Positions 56,163-64,000 of a stretch of DNA of 64,000 nucleotides are shown here, piece by piece (the stretch's first letter is position 1; the number at the start of each line of letters is the position of its first letter). The notes beneath the pieces were generated by a model. It was not told where the DNA came from. It saw nothing but the letters and a program-made list of their open reading frames with translations, and did no database searches. Both the position numbers and the translations under genes were made by a program. Origin of the DNA: Closterium sp. NIES-65 (taxonomy: Eukaryota > Streptophyta > Zygnematophyceae > Desmidiales > Closteriaceae); NCBI GenBank assembly GCA_948144175.1, contig CANXME010001461.1, positions 744,001 to 808,000 of the forward strand, given 5' to 3'.

Positions 56163-57078
56163 AGTGGCTGACATCGTCTTTGCAAGCTGTGCGCAGTAAC
56201 TGTTCAACCACTTGAGTGAGACGCTCTGTCTGTCCGTCAGTCTGTGGGTGGTATGCTGAAGACATCGCAAGCTTAGTCCCCAATAGTCCCATGAGCTCCT
56301 TCCCGAACTTACTTGTGAATTTGGGGTCTCTGTCTGAGATGAGTGTAGCGGGGATGCCGTGGATGGTGATGATGCGGTCGAAGAAGAGGCGAGCAGTTGC
56401 TTCAGCTGTAGCCATGGCGTTGGTCGGAATGAAGTGACCCATTTTAGAGAACTTGTCGACCACCACGAGTATAGCATCATGCCCTCGTGAGGTCGAAGGA
56501 AGTTCCGTGATGAAGTCGAGACTAACAACCTGCCATGGCTGCTCCGGTACGGGTAATGGCTGAAGTAACCCTGTTTTTTTCTGCTTGCTTCTCTTCATCC
56601 GCTGGCACGTGTCGCATGAGGTGACGAACTGCTGCACGTCTGCTGCCATCCCGTGCCAGTAGTAATACTTTGCTATCCCTGCTAACGTCTTATTGCTCCC
56701 AAAATGTCCCGCGTATGGTACGTCATGAAACTCCTCCAATAGGATCTGCCGTAGCGGGGCGCGGTACCCAAATCTTTCCTGTGCCCTTCCTTGCAGCTAA
56801 GTCTTTCTCCCACTGTAACAACTTAGTCTGTGCTGTAGCGATCTCTGCGTCCACGGAGTACCCATGTTGGAACAGACCCTTGATAAGAGGGTTCATCCCG
56901 TCGATCTAGATGCCTGCTACATGTCCAGGGCGGCTCAACGCATCTGCCTTGTTATGTAGCCCGGGCTTGTAGACTATGTCGTAGTGGAAGTGAGTTTCCA
57001 GGATGTCCACCCACCGCACCTGTCGTCGTGAGAGCGTCGGGTGCAACTTCAGATATTTGAGACTGCAGTGGTCAGTAT
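56163..57078 (-). pseudogene. Gyp-5: inverted gypsy RNase H end and integrase
   Basis: Reading leftwards: RNase H tail (TDHCSLKYLKLHPTLSRRQV region, FHYDIVYKPGLHNKADALS), a TAG near 56908, then integrase with an intact zinc region (GHFGSNKTL, CDTCQRMKRSKQKKTGLL) and catalytic residues (VSLDFITELPS, SDRDPKFTSKF, QTDGQTERLTQ). It stops at VSH where CopA-6 begins. Best preserved gypsy integrase in the window. The right end is cut by the Gyp-3 LTR. Confidence 0.87.
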
Positions 57079-57448
57079 TGTGAGAGTACGACGGCTTATG
57101 CTAGCTATGCTTGCTTGCCTTTACTTTATTATGCTATTTCTAGCATAGAATAAATATATGCATGCATGAATTGCTTGATTTCCTAGGCTAGGTGCTTTCC
57201 TATATTTTATTATAGTTATAGCACCGAGCTAGGTTGCGTGCACCGAATTCTGGCTTTTCGGTTGCCACCGAATTGCCTTCTACCGAATTCGGGAAGGATT
57301 TGTTCGGGACGCTTCGCGACCCGCGGAACTTTCGCGTAACACCTAGTTACGGGGCCTTGTGTAGAGCCTATATAGCCTCGTGTTTACCCAGGTGATCATA
57401 CGATTCAATTACAATTCTCTTTTCTGAGCTCGATCCTAGATCCTCACA
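57079..57448 (+). repeat. Gyp-3 5' LTR (370 bp)
   Basis: TGTGAGAGTACGACGG .. GATCCTCACA, complete. Primer site TGGTAATCAGAGCC at 57451-57464. Confidence 0.93.
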
Positions 57449-57464
57449 CTTGGTAATCAGAGCC

Positions 57465-57921
57465 TGTTTAGACGCGAAGTTTTTCGAGCGCTAAAACCTA
57501 GCTTTTAAAACCGCGGGGGCGACGGCGGAAAGCGCCGATTTTGGGAACGTTAACCAGTTCCGCGCTATTTTCTAACGTTCCCCTCGAGCCGGTTTTCGAA
57601 AACTCCTCAGGTCCAGTGGCGAAAAAGTTGGAATTTCGACCGTCGAATCGATTCGAATCTCAACGGCCTCGAGAATTTCGCCCAAAAACGTTGGAATTTG
57701 GAGCGTCGGATTGAATTTCTTCTCAACGGCCGAGATCAGACGCGAATTTCGACTTAGGGAGAATTATGCGATGTACACAATCAGCCCTCGTCATTTCTGC
57801 AGTCAACTCGACTCACAGTAAGATGACCAGTGCCTAAAATTCATATATTTTCGTCGCAAAACTTCCTGTAAATCGACAAATGGAGGAAAACGGTGATAAT
57901 TTCGTACGGAAAATTACGTAG
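57465..57921 (+). other. Gyp-3 leader and decayed gag start
   Basis: No open frame. Contains two similar ~60-bp segments around TTGGAATTTCGACCGTCGA and TTGGAATTTGGAGCGTCGG (57630, 57690). A TAG at 57919 precedes the readable gag; the original gag ATG (compare MSGMEGQGDKYATT in Gyp-2) is not found in frame. Confidence 0.6.
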
Positions 57922-59121
57922 TTACACACCGGCCTGGACCAGACGCGGGCGGCACTCCAGCGAATAGAGGAGCTTCTCGCGAACCAGTCGGCAGCCGCCA
58001 CGGCAGCAGTGAACGCAGCGGCGAATGCAGCAGCGATGTCAGCTGCAGCAGCGGCGACACCGACACTTCACCAAGCAGCAGCGGCAGCAACTACAGTGAA
58101 TCTTAAGGCGGCACGTCCGAGGCAACATGAGATGTCCAATCCGAATGCGAGAGACACTGACGTTCGTCGATTCATTGCGACTCTCGAAATTTACTTCGAG
58201 GCCGTTGGCTGTACGACCTCGACACACGATGTAATGTGGATTCGGCTCGCAGCGACACTGTTACGAGGCCCGGCGCTCGAGTGGATTTACAATAGCAACG
58301 AGGTCCGAGGCGAGGGGTCATGGACGCAGTTTCGGGAAGCTTTAATTCAGCGTTTCGAACCAATCAACGGCAGCTACATGGCGCGGCAGCAGATTCATCG
58401 GCATAAACAGTTCGGCAGTGTAACACAGTACACGCAGCAGATGAAGAGCCTCTTCAACCGAATTACCGACCTGACGGAAGGGGAAAAAATCCAAGCGTAT
58501 ACTGAGGGGCTAAAGATGGAAGTCCGCCGACAGGTGATTGCCGCAAACTACAACTACCGCGACATGGTGTGTGCAGCAGAGAGATTCGATGCGCTAATGT
58601 GATGTGAGCCCGAGACACGACGCCACGTGCCGAACAGATCATTCGACACGAAGCGATTGGCACCACCCACAACCGCCGACCCGATGGATATGGACAAGAT
58701 CGACGCGAAGCAGCGGCCAACAAAATATGAGAAGTGCGAATTTTGCGACGCAGCAGGACATCGACTCTTGGCATGTTGGAAGTTGAAGAAGGTACTAGCG
58801 GAGCTGCAGGGCAACAACAGTTCGACATCCACGATGGCCAAAAAAGGAGGACATGATGGCGCGAATTTAAAACGCCACGACCGGCCGGCAACAGGGGAAA
58901 TCGCCGAGACAAATGGAGGCTCCGCGAAACAAGACTCTGCACCGACCGGGAAACTCCAGCCGAACACCCCCGAGAGTAAGAATACTCCCTCTCGAGGTTT
59001 TCAAGCCTTTAAAAAATTCAGGGAAGATTTCAAGGCTAAGAAAAAGCCTTCAGACATTATCCAGGTACCTGAGAAGTTGGGCAAACCACTCCGGAGCGTT
59101 AAAAAGGGTCGTGCGTTCTAA
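57922..59121 (+). pseudogene. Gyp-3 gag
   Basis: One frame throughout: a coiled-coil-like, Ala-rich N-part (LDQTRAALQRIEELLANQSA), the capsid domain (VRRFIATLEIYFEAVG, GPALEWIYNSNEVRGEGSW, FREALIQRFEPINGSYM, FNRITDLTEGEKIQAY), an in-frame TGA at 58600-58602, then the knuckle CEFCDAAGHRLLAC and a Lys-rich tail ending in TAA at 59119. Pol follows in the same frame, so gag and pol were probably one polyprotein or separated by this stop. Confidence 0.85.
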
Positions 59122-59964
59122 GGAGTTCATATTCTCTCCCCGCAGCATAGTGTTAAGGCTCCCCATTGCCCAAAGGAGAAGCCTACACAGCTGCAAAGGC
59201 TTAAGGGAAGGTCCCAGGCCAAGACGAAGCTGAATCGGCCTCGGACAAAACCTACTAAACCTGCTCAGTTGGAAGCTGATATCGAGTCAGCATCTTCGAG
59301 CGCAGGACCGAGGGATGATCTATTCGACGTACCCTACGATCCTATAAGCGAGACCATCTACGGTTACTCGGAGCGGCAACAACCACTACTTCTTGAGGTG
59401 ATCTGCAACGGGCGACGCCTCGAGGCACTGGTGGACAGCGGTGCGTCTCACTCGGTGTGCGACCGCGGGACGTTGGAGAAAATCGGAGAATCTTCAGAGG
59501 AGACCAAGTTCACGGCAACGATGGTGGACGGTACGAAACTTCCCATCCACGGCGAAGCATCACTGCAGCTGCACATAAGGGCGCTGAGGTGGAAGCCGAC
59601 GTTGCTGATCACGAACATCAAGGGATCATATTTCATCTTGGGGCGAGATTTCTTGAAGCGTTTCAACCCCGAGATCGACTACGTCAACAGGAAGGCGCGC
59701 ATCTACAACAATGGGAAACGAGTGGAGCTGCGAAGCTGGACGGATACTGGGAGCGTTCCTGAAACGACAGTGGCACGGTTCGAACGGACAGTGAGTAAGA
59801 GTAACACGGGATTCTTAGCACTGGTTATGGCAGCAGCAGAGGAGGAGAAGCCGAGTTCGAAGCTACCTGCAGAAGTGAAGGAGATCTTGGAGCAGTACAA
59901 GGATATAATGCCCGACGACCTACCTGCAGGCGTACCTCCAGCACGCAACCACGAGCACGAGATC
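59122..59964 (+). pseudogene. Gyp-3 protease and RT start
   Basis: In frame with gag after the TAA. A spacer (KAPHCPKEKPTQLQRLKGRS) leads to the retropepsin-like protease LEALVDSGASHSVCDRG, FILGRDFLKRFNPEIDYV and the start of RT ([19 protein letters not shown]). It ends at HEHEI where CopD begins. No stop or frameshift within this part. The apparent ORF end at 60087 includes ~40 codons of CopD LTR and is not native. Confidence 0.87.
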
Positions 59965-61056
59965 TGTTGGGTGCAAATTCACATTGCACGACATCCTCCG
60001 TCTGTTTGTACGAGTATGCGTGTGCGAATGCATTTGCGTGTGAATGGTATGTTTGTGTGTTTGTTTGCTTTCGCAATTTTCGCTTGAAGCATTTGCAGGT
60101 ACTCGCACAATGTGCGCTTCGGCATAACATTGTACGCGCTATGAACAGTAGAAGCAGAAAGGACGAGCTCGCAAAGGAACCCAAGATGGAAGCTTTGCGG
60201 TTCAACTTACTTGATTGCGCAGATTCAGTTCTATCCAACTCGAAATTGTACTGTTTTGTTTGGTTGACTATAGTGTAGCAGGGCAGGCACTATAGGGGTA
60301 CAATTTAGGTGAAGGTTGGATGTTGTTTGTCTGTATCTGCATGCTACAGGGCCAGGGGAAACCAGCGGAACCAGCATTTGGCTGGTTGGGGAAAGACAAA
60401 ACAGGTTCTGTTTTTAGGACCTGAACCTGGTTGTTGTTTCCCCAGGTTGGAAAAACAGAACCAGAGGTTGTTCACCAACCTATCACCTGCTATTTTGTCC
60501 AGCCAGGTTGGTTCTGTTGCTTGGAATTATTTGGGATCATCCCTGGTTGTTCTCAGGTTCATTCCCAAGGTCCTTGCTAGCTAGAACTATTTATTCCTTC
60601 TCTGTTTGTACCTGAACATAGTAAAATTGATTCAAGCGAATTCCTTCCTTGCTGGAATTTCTTTTCTACGCGGTGCGACGGCGGAATGCTACCCGAGTCA
60701 ACGCTAGTACGCTAGCACTCCAACGCTAGGCTAACACTGCCCGAGCCATAACTTCGTAATGGCAGAACTTTTCGCGAGGCAACTTGGCTTATTTTAAAGC
60801 TCTTAGAGTGAGCTTCGATATAGCAAATTCTCAGCTTAATCCGGTCGACGGTCTGCACGATACGCTGCGCGACGCTCAAGGTACTCTTGCTGTTTTGACT
60901 AAGTCCCTCTTGATCCCTCTCTCTACAAACTCGGACCCGAGGATAGGGGCTGGTCTTGTACCAGGCACCCAAGGACCCTTGGAGGTGACCCCGAGGAGAG
61001 GTTTTAAGTGTGATAAAGTCTTAATAGCTTGAGTTTATTAGGCCCTTACACCAACA
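59965..61056 (+). repeat. CopD 5' LTR (1092 bp)
   Basis: Starts TGTTGGGTGC within Gyp-3 protein-coding sequence and ends CCTTACACCAACA immediately before the primer site, giving inverted ends TGTTGG/CCAACA. It contains a region of nested inverted repeats (60340-60560) and a TATTTATT-like promoter candidate near 60587. The left boundary is inferred from the break in gypsy homology plus the terminal motif, since the 3' LTR is not in the window. Confidence 0.82.
60404..60462 (+). other. Nested perfect hairpin inside the CopD LTR
   Basis: Outer 12-bp stem GGTTCTGTTTTT/AAAAACAGAACC (60404-60415, 60451-60462), inner 7-bp stem AACCTGG/CCAGGTT (60424-60430, 60442-60448). The surrounding 200 bp repeat the words AACCAG/CTGGTT many times on both strands. 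Confidence 0.8.
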
Positions 61057-61059
61057 AGC

Positions 61060-61071
61060 TGGTATCAGAGC
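61060..61071 (+). promoter_or_regulatory. CopD primer binding site
   Basis: TGGTATCAGAGC, a perfect match to the usual plant initiator-Met-tRNA complement, 3 bp after the LTR. Confidence 0.93.
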
Positions 61072-61102
61072 TGCGTTATAGTGATCCTCGATATAGGTAG
61101 CT

Positions 61103-64000
61103 ATGGCGGGCAACACCTCGGCGGTAGCTGGTGAATCTTCAGCCCAAGATCGTAGCGGCAGCCATGATTCTGGTGTTTCTGCGCCAAGGGGAGCGCGAAC
61201 AAGCCAGGGCTCGCTGATCAAGGATGTGCTGAAAAACTTCACCGTCGAGAAGTTCAATGGTGAGGGCTATGATGATTGGGCCTGGAAAATGCAACTTTAT
61301 TTCCGTCAGATCGGTTTGCTGAAACTAATGATTGGGGAGGAGCCTAGACCGAGTGACCCCGCCCTTCAGGAAGATTGGGACGAGCGCGCCTCGGCTGGCT
61401 ACTACTTGATGTCGCAGAGTTTGGAGCTGAACCAGCGTCACCACGTCATGCACCTGCTGCCGGAGGTTGAGTGCGGTCCGAAGGCGTGGACGGTGTTGAA
61501 GGAGCTGCACGCCCCGACCTCCGTTGTTGCAACATTGATGCTGGAGAGGGAGCTGTCCGCGTTGCGCCTGAGCGAGGGAGAGCCGGTGCAACCTGTCCTG
61601 GACAAATTGCGCGACCTCTACGCGAAGTTGGCGACCGCAGGAATCACCTACCCGGAGCAAACAAAGTGCTTGAAGATGCTCTCGCTGCTGCCGGAATCGT
61701 GGCTTCAATTTACGAGCGGATTGAGCCTGCCGCAGAACCAGAGCTTGTGGACGCTCGAGTGGGTGCGGACGAAGATTCTGGAGGAGGACTTCCGTCGCCG
61801 CCAACTGAGGGGTGGAGACGACGGCAGCAGCGGCTACGGGATGCAAGGGAGCCGACGTGGCAAAGGACGTGGCTTCGGTGGTGCTGGACGCGGTGCAAAG
61901 AAAGACGACGACTCCAACGACCAACAAGGAGGTACCGGTTGGGGTCGCGGTGCGAAATCTGGACGTGGGGGCAAGTCGGGTGCTGGTGGCAAAATGAAAG
62001 GGAGTTGCTGGTATTGTGAGAAGGAAGGGCATCCCTGGTTTTTGTGCTATAAGAAACCCGATGGATGGACCCCCCAGAATCGTCACCAGGATGGCGGCGC
62101 GCGGAGGAACCAGAAAAACGGCGCCAACATGGTCGCTGATTCGTCCGACAACAACCCGAAGGGCAACGGCGGTGCGGAGAAGAAGAAGGAGCGCACCGCG
62201 GGCCAATTCTTCCATATGGGAGACAAGGGGGAGCAAGGAGACGCATCTGCTAAGGCTGGAGCAGAGCTGCACCCCCTGGACTATTGGGTGTTGGACACAG
62301 GCGCTGCTTGGACAATGACGCCGCGCAAGGACCTGCTGGACGACGTACGCGCTGCACCGATTAATGAGGTGTGCTCTGCCTCTGGACACATGTTGAAGGT
62401 GGCTGGTGCGGGACGAGCTGCATTTAAGGGAGCGGATGGCAAGCCGGTGGTGCTGCACGACGTTCTCCTCGTCCCCGACCTGAAGGCCAACCTCATCTCC
62501 CTCCGTAAGCTTGGCAAGGCTGAGGTGAACACCAACACGGATGGGGCTCGCACTTATAAGGGGAAGCTGGGCAATCGGGTGCTTTGGGATCTGCACGAGA
62601 GCAAGGACGTGTACAGATCTATGTGGCAGCTGCCGGCGCTGGCGTGGCACGGTGGGGGGCAGGCTGGAGAGGGGTCTGCATCCCAGGGGGAGTGCAACGC
62701 CGTTGGAGGGGTTGGTGTGAAAGTGTCGGCCAGATCTGGGGAGACAGATTGGGCAACTGCACACCGACGTTTGGGGCATGTGGCAATGCCTTTGCTGAAG
62801 CAGCTGGAGAAGGATGGAGCCGTTAAGGGCTTAAAGCTGAACGGACAACCACCCGATGATAACTGTGAAATTTGCCTCCTTTCAAAGTTCACCCGTTTCC
62901 CCTTCCATAGTGTGGCTGGCAGGAGCAAAAAGCCGTTGGAGCTGGTCCACATGGACTTGGTGGGGCCGCTGCCGGTGCAAGGGCACAAAGGGGAGCGGTA
63001 CTTCCTAACCATAGTGGATGACTGGAGCAGGCTAATGTGGGCGTATCCGCTGAAGCAGAAAGATCACGCCGCCTCCACGATTCGGGACGATTGGCTGCCG
63101 TTCGTGGAGAAGCAAGCGGAGTGTGTGGTGAAGCGGATTAGGACAGATCGGGGTGGTGAGTTCCTTGGAGCTGAGATGACGGCCTGGCTCAAGAAGCAGG
63201 GCATCCAGAGGGAGCTGACCACGGCTTACACCCCACAGTCCAACGGTGTAGCAGAACGGGCGAACCGGACAATTCTGGAGACAGCTAGGGCGCTGCTCAT
63301 AGAATCTGGGCTGGGCAACTTGATGTGGCCCCATGCTGTTCGGCACGCTACCGTCGCTAGGAACAGGGTACTCACAAAGGTTGGGGATGACTCGTGGGTG
63401 CCGTTGGAGAGGTGGCTTGGGAGGAAGCCGCCGGTGGACATGCTGAGGGTGTTCGGTTGCATGGCAGTCGCCCACGTCCCCAAGACCTACCGCAGTAAGT
63501 TGGGGGCGAGTGCAATCTGGTGTGTCCATTTGGGGCTGGCTGCTGAGAGCAAGGGATGGCTGCTGTGGGAACCTTCCAAGGGTGTGTTGTTTGACAGCAG
63601 GGATGTGAAGTTTGTTGAGGGCATGATGTATGGGAGCTGGGAGAAACAGCCGGAGGCCAGGGTGTCCCAGCAGATGGAGCAGATCACCATGCAGCTGGAC
63701 CTGACTCCTAGTGTGTGGGAGGAGGGAGAGGAGGCAGCTGCAAAAGGTGGTGCTGGAGAGAAGGTGCAGGAGGCACCTGCCGGTGAAAACAATGGTGTGG
63801 AGACTAGCGGTAGCACTAGTGGAGCTGCTGGATCCGAGGGAGGAGAGCAGCAGCAGGGGAAAACTAAGAAGCCGAAGGGTGTCGTTATGAAGGGATGGGA
63901 GACACCCGTCTCCAGGCCAGGACGTACCCGTATGGCTACTAAGAAGCTGACTGCAAGAGCTGATGTAGCGGAGCAGCAGCTTGGGACCGAGGAGGCATTG
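61103..64000 (+). CDS. CopD gag-pol polyprotein (partial; gag, protease, integrase)
   Basis: The frame opens at MAGNTSAVAGES (61103), the first ATG after the primer site, and stays open for 966 codons to the window end. Gag core: VEKFNGEGYDDWAWKMQLYF, LELNQRHHVMHLLPEVE, LEEDFRRRQLRGG. A GRG/RGG-rich stretch precedes the CCHC knuckle CWYCEKEGHPWFLC (residues 302-315). Protease: YWVLDTGAAWTM with D398-T-G. Pre-integrase: HRRLGHVAMPLLKQL, CEICLLSKFTRF. Integrase DDE: D618 (HMDLVGP), D682 (RTDRGGEF), E718 (GVAERAN), with the normal D-35-E spacing. The integrase C-terminal domain follows. RT and RNase H should lie beyond the edge. No lesion seen. Confidence 0.95.
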   Translation, partial: MAGNTSAVAGESSAQDRSGSHDSGVSAPRGARTSQGSLIKDVLKNFTVEKFNGEGYDDWAWKMQLYFRQIGLLKLMIGEEPRPSDPALQEDWDERASAGYYLMSQSLELNQRHHVMHLLPEVECGPKAWTVLKELHAPTSVVATLMLERELSALRLSEGEPVQPVLDKLRDLYAKLATAGITYPEQTKCLKMLSLLPESWLQFTSGLSLPQNQSLWTLEWVRTKILEEDFRRRQLRGGDDGSSGYGMQGSRRGKGRGFGGAGRGAKKDDDSNDQQGGTGWGRGAKSGRGGKSGAGGKMKGSCWYCEKEGHPWFLCYKKPDGWTPQNRHQDGGARRNQKNGANMVADSSDNNPKGNGGAEKKKERTAGQFFHMGDKGEQGDASAKAGAELHPLDYWVLDTGAAWTMTPRKDLLDDVRAAPINEVCSASGHMLKVAGAGRAAFKGADGKPVVLHDVLLVPDLKANLISLRKLGKAEVNTNTDGARTYKGKLGNRVLWDLHESKDVYRSMWQLPALAWHGGGQAGEGSASQGECNAVGGVGVKVSARSGETDWATAHRRLGHVAMPLLKQLEKDGAVKGLKLNGQPPDDNCEICLLSKFTRFPFHSVAGRSKKPLELVHMDLVGPLPVQGHKGERYFLTIVDDWSRLMWAYPLKQKDHAASTIRDDWLPFVEKQAECVVKRIRTDRGGEFLGAEMTAWLKKQGIQRELTTAYTPQSNGVAERANRTILETARALLIESGLGNLMWPHAVRHATVARNRVLTKVGDDSWVPLERWLGRKPPVDMLRVFGCMAVAHVPKTYRSKLGASAIWCVHLGLAAESKGWLLWEPSKGVLFDSRDVKFVEGMMYGSWEKQPEARVSQQMEQITMQLDLTPSVWEEGEEAAAKGGAGEKVQEAPAGENNGVETSGSTSGAAGSEGGEQQQGKTKKPKGVVMKGWETPVSRPGRTRMATKKLTARADVAEQQLGTEEAL

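Larger units (their letters stand above)
57079..59964 (+). mobile_element. Gyp-3: gypsy 5' half, cut by CopD
   Basis: 5' LTR, primer site, gag, protease and the first residues of RT. It is interrupted at 59964 by the CopD LTR; the rest lies beyond the window. Inserted into Gyp-5, since the LTR starts within its RNase H sequence (left flank AGTAT). It provides the gag end and spacer used to interpret Gyp-1 and Gyp-2. Confidence 0.9.
59965..64000 (+). mobile_element. CopD: apparently intact Copia element, runs off the window
   Basis: 1092-bp 5' LTR, initiator-Met-type primer site, and an uninterrupted gag-pol frame to the window edge. Inserted in Gyp-3 after AGATC (the other target-site copy is outside the window). 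Its code lacks the GC-rich minisatellites of CopA. It is the best candidate for a recently active element here. Confidence 0.9.

Noticed and set aside
59269..60087. Gypsy protease ORF extending to 60087 as a native 272-aa protein
   Set aside because: The last ~40 codons are CopD LTR sequence; gypsy homology ends at 59963.
61325..62779. 484-aa minus-strand ORF
   Set aside because: Antisense to the intact CopD gag-protease frame; no domain or composition of its own. Open only because of codon bias on the other strand.

Overview
This window reads as eukaryotic nuclear DNA from a large, repeat-swollen genome of the green lineage. A streptophyte alga or early-diverging plant is my best guess. That is inference from Ty1/copia, chromodomain Ty3/gypsy and TRIM elements with initiator-Met-tRNA primer sites, plus a GC-rich host gene with short GT-AG introns. 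I see no prokaryotic operons, Shine-Dalgarno sites, rRNA or canonical tRNA genes. About nine tenths of the window is LTR retrotransposon sequence, much of it nested. Only about 9.8-15.4 kb looks like host sequence.

I use working family names. CopA: Copia with very short LTRs (about 120-150 bp), a leader full of GC-rich minisatellites, and an atypical gag zinc knuckle. Six main copies (CopA-1 to CopA-6) are present; CopA-4 and CopA-6 form a divergent subfamily. CopB: Copia with about 1 kb LTRs rich in GTCGAC (CopB-1, CopB-2). CopC: Copia with 443-bp LTRs. CopD: Copia with a 1.09-kb LTR. Gyp: chromodomain gypsy with about 370-bp LTRs (five segments). TRIM: a 341-bp miniature element with a tRNA-like core.

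Layout. 1-620 is the 3' end and LTR of CopA-1. 621-3711 is a decayed CopB-1 carrying a CopA-like patch; it is split at 3712-9783 by a young, complete CopC on the minus strand (5-bp target duplication CTGGT), and a few CopB bases follow. 9816-15407 is the host island: a five-exon gene for a secreted protein with two EGF-like modules (11526-12931), an unrecognised 316-aa ORF (13776-14726), and structured non-coding DNA. 15408-20066 is CopA-2, an internally deleted element that keeps an open RT-RNase H frame. 20067-31412 is Gyp-1, interrupted at 22817-30334 by CopA-3 (LTRs differ at one site, target duplication GTCAG). 31413-33276 holds gypsy gag plus an LTR in the opposite orientation, so two inverted LTRs flank it. 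33277-39941 is CopA-4, with the TRIM nested in its LTR (target duplication GCTAC). 39942-40714 is a patchwork of an old CopC-like LTR, a dispersed repeat, a CopA-like gag start and a second TRIM piece. 40715-44657 is CopA-5. 44658-52202 is a gypsy remnant containing CopB-2. 52203-56162 is CopA-6. 56163-57078 is inverted gypsy, then Gyp-3 (57079-59964), then CopD from 59965 to the window edge with an uninterrupted gag-pol frame.

Most elements are dead or defective: CopB-2 has YVDN for YVDD and ESG for DSG; CopA-3 has CVDD and frameshifts; CopC has one stop between protease and integrase. CopD is the only element with no visible lesion. The features I would look at first are the TRIM whose LTR/primer-site junction looks like a tRNA-type Pol III promoter, the inverted gypsy structure, the CopA-2 deletion fusion, the two-EGF secreted protein, and the unknown ORF followed by nested hairpins.
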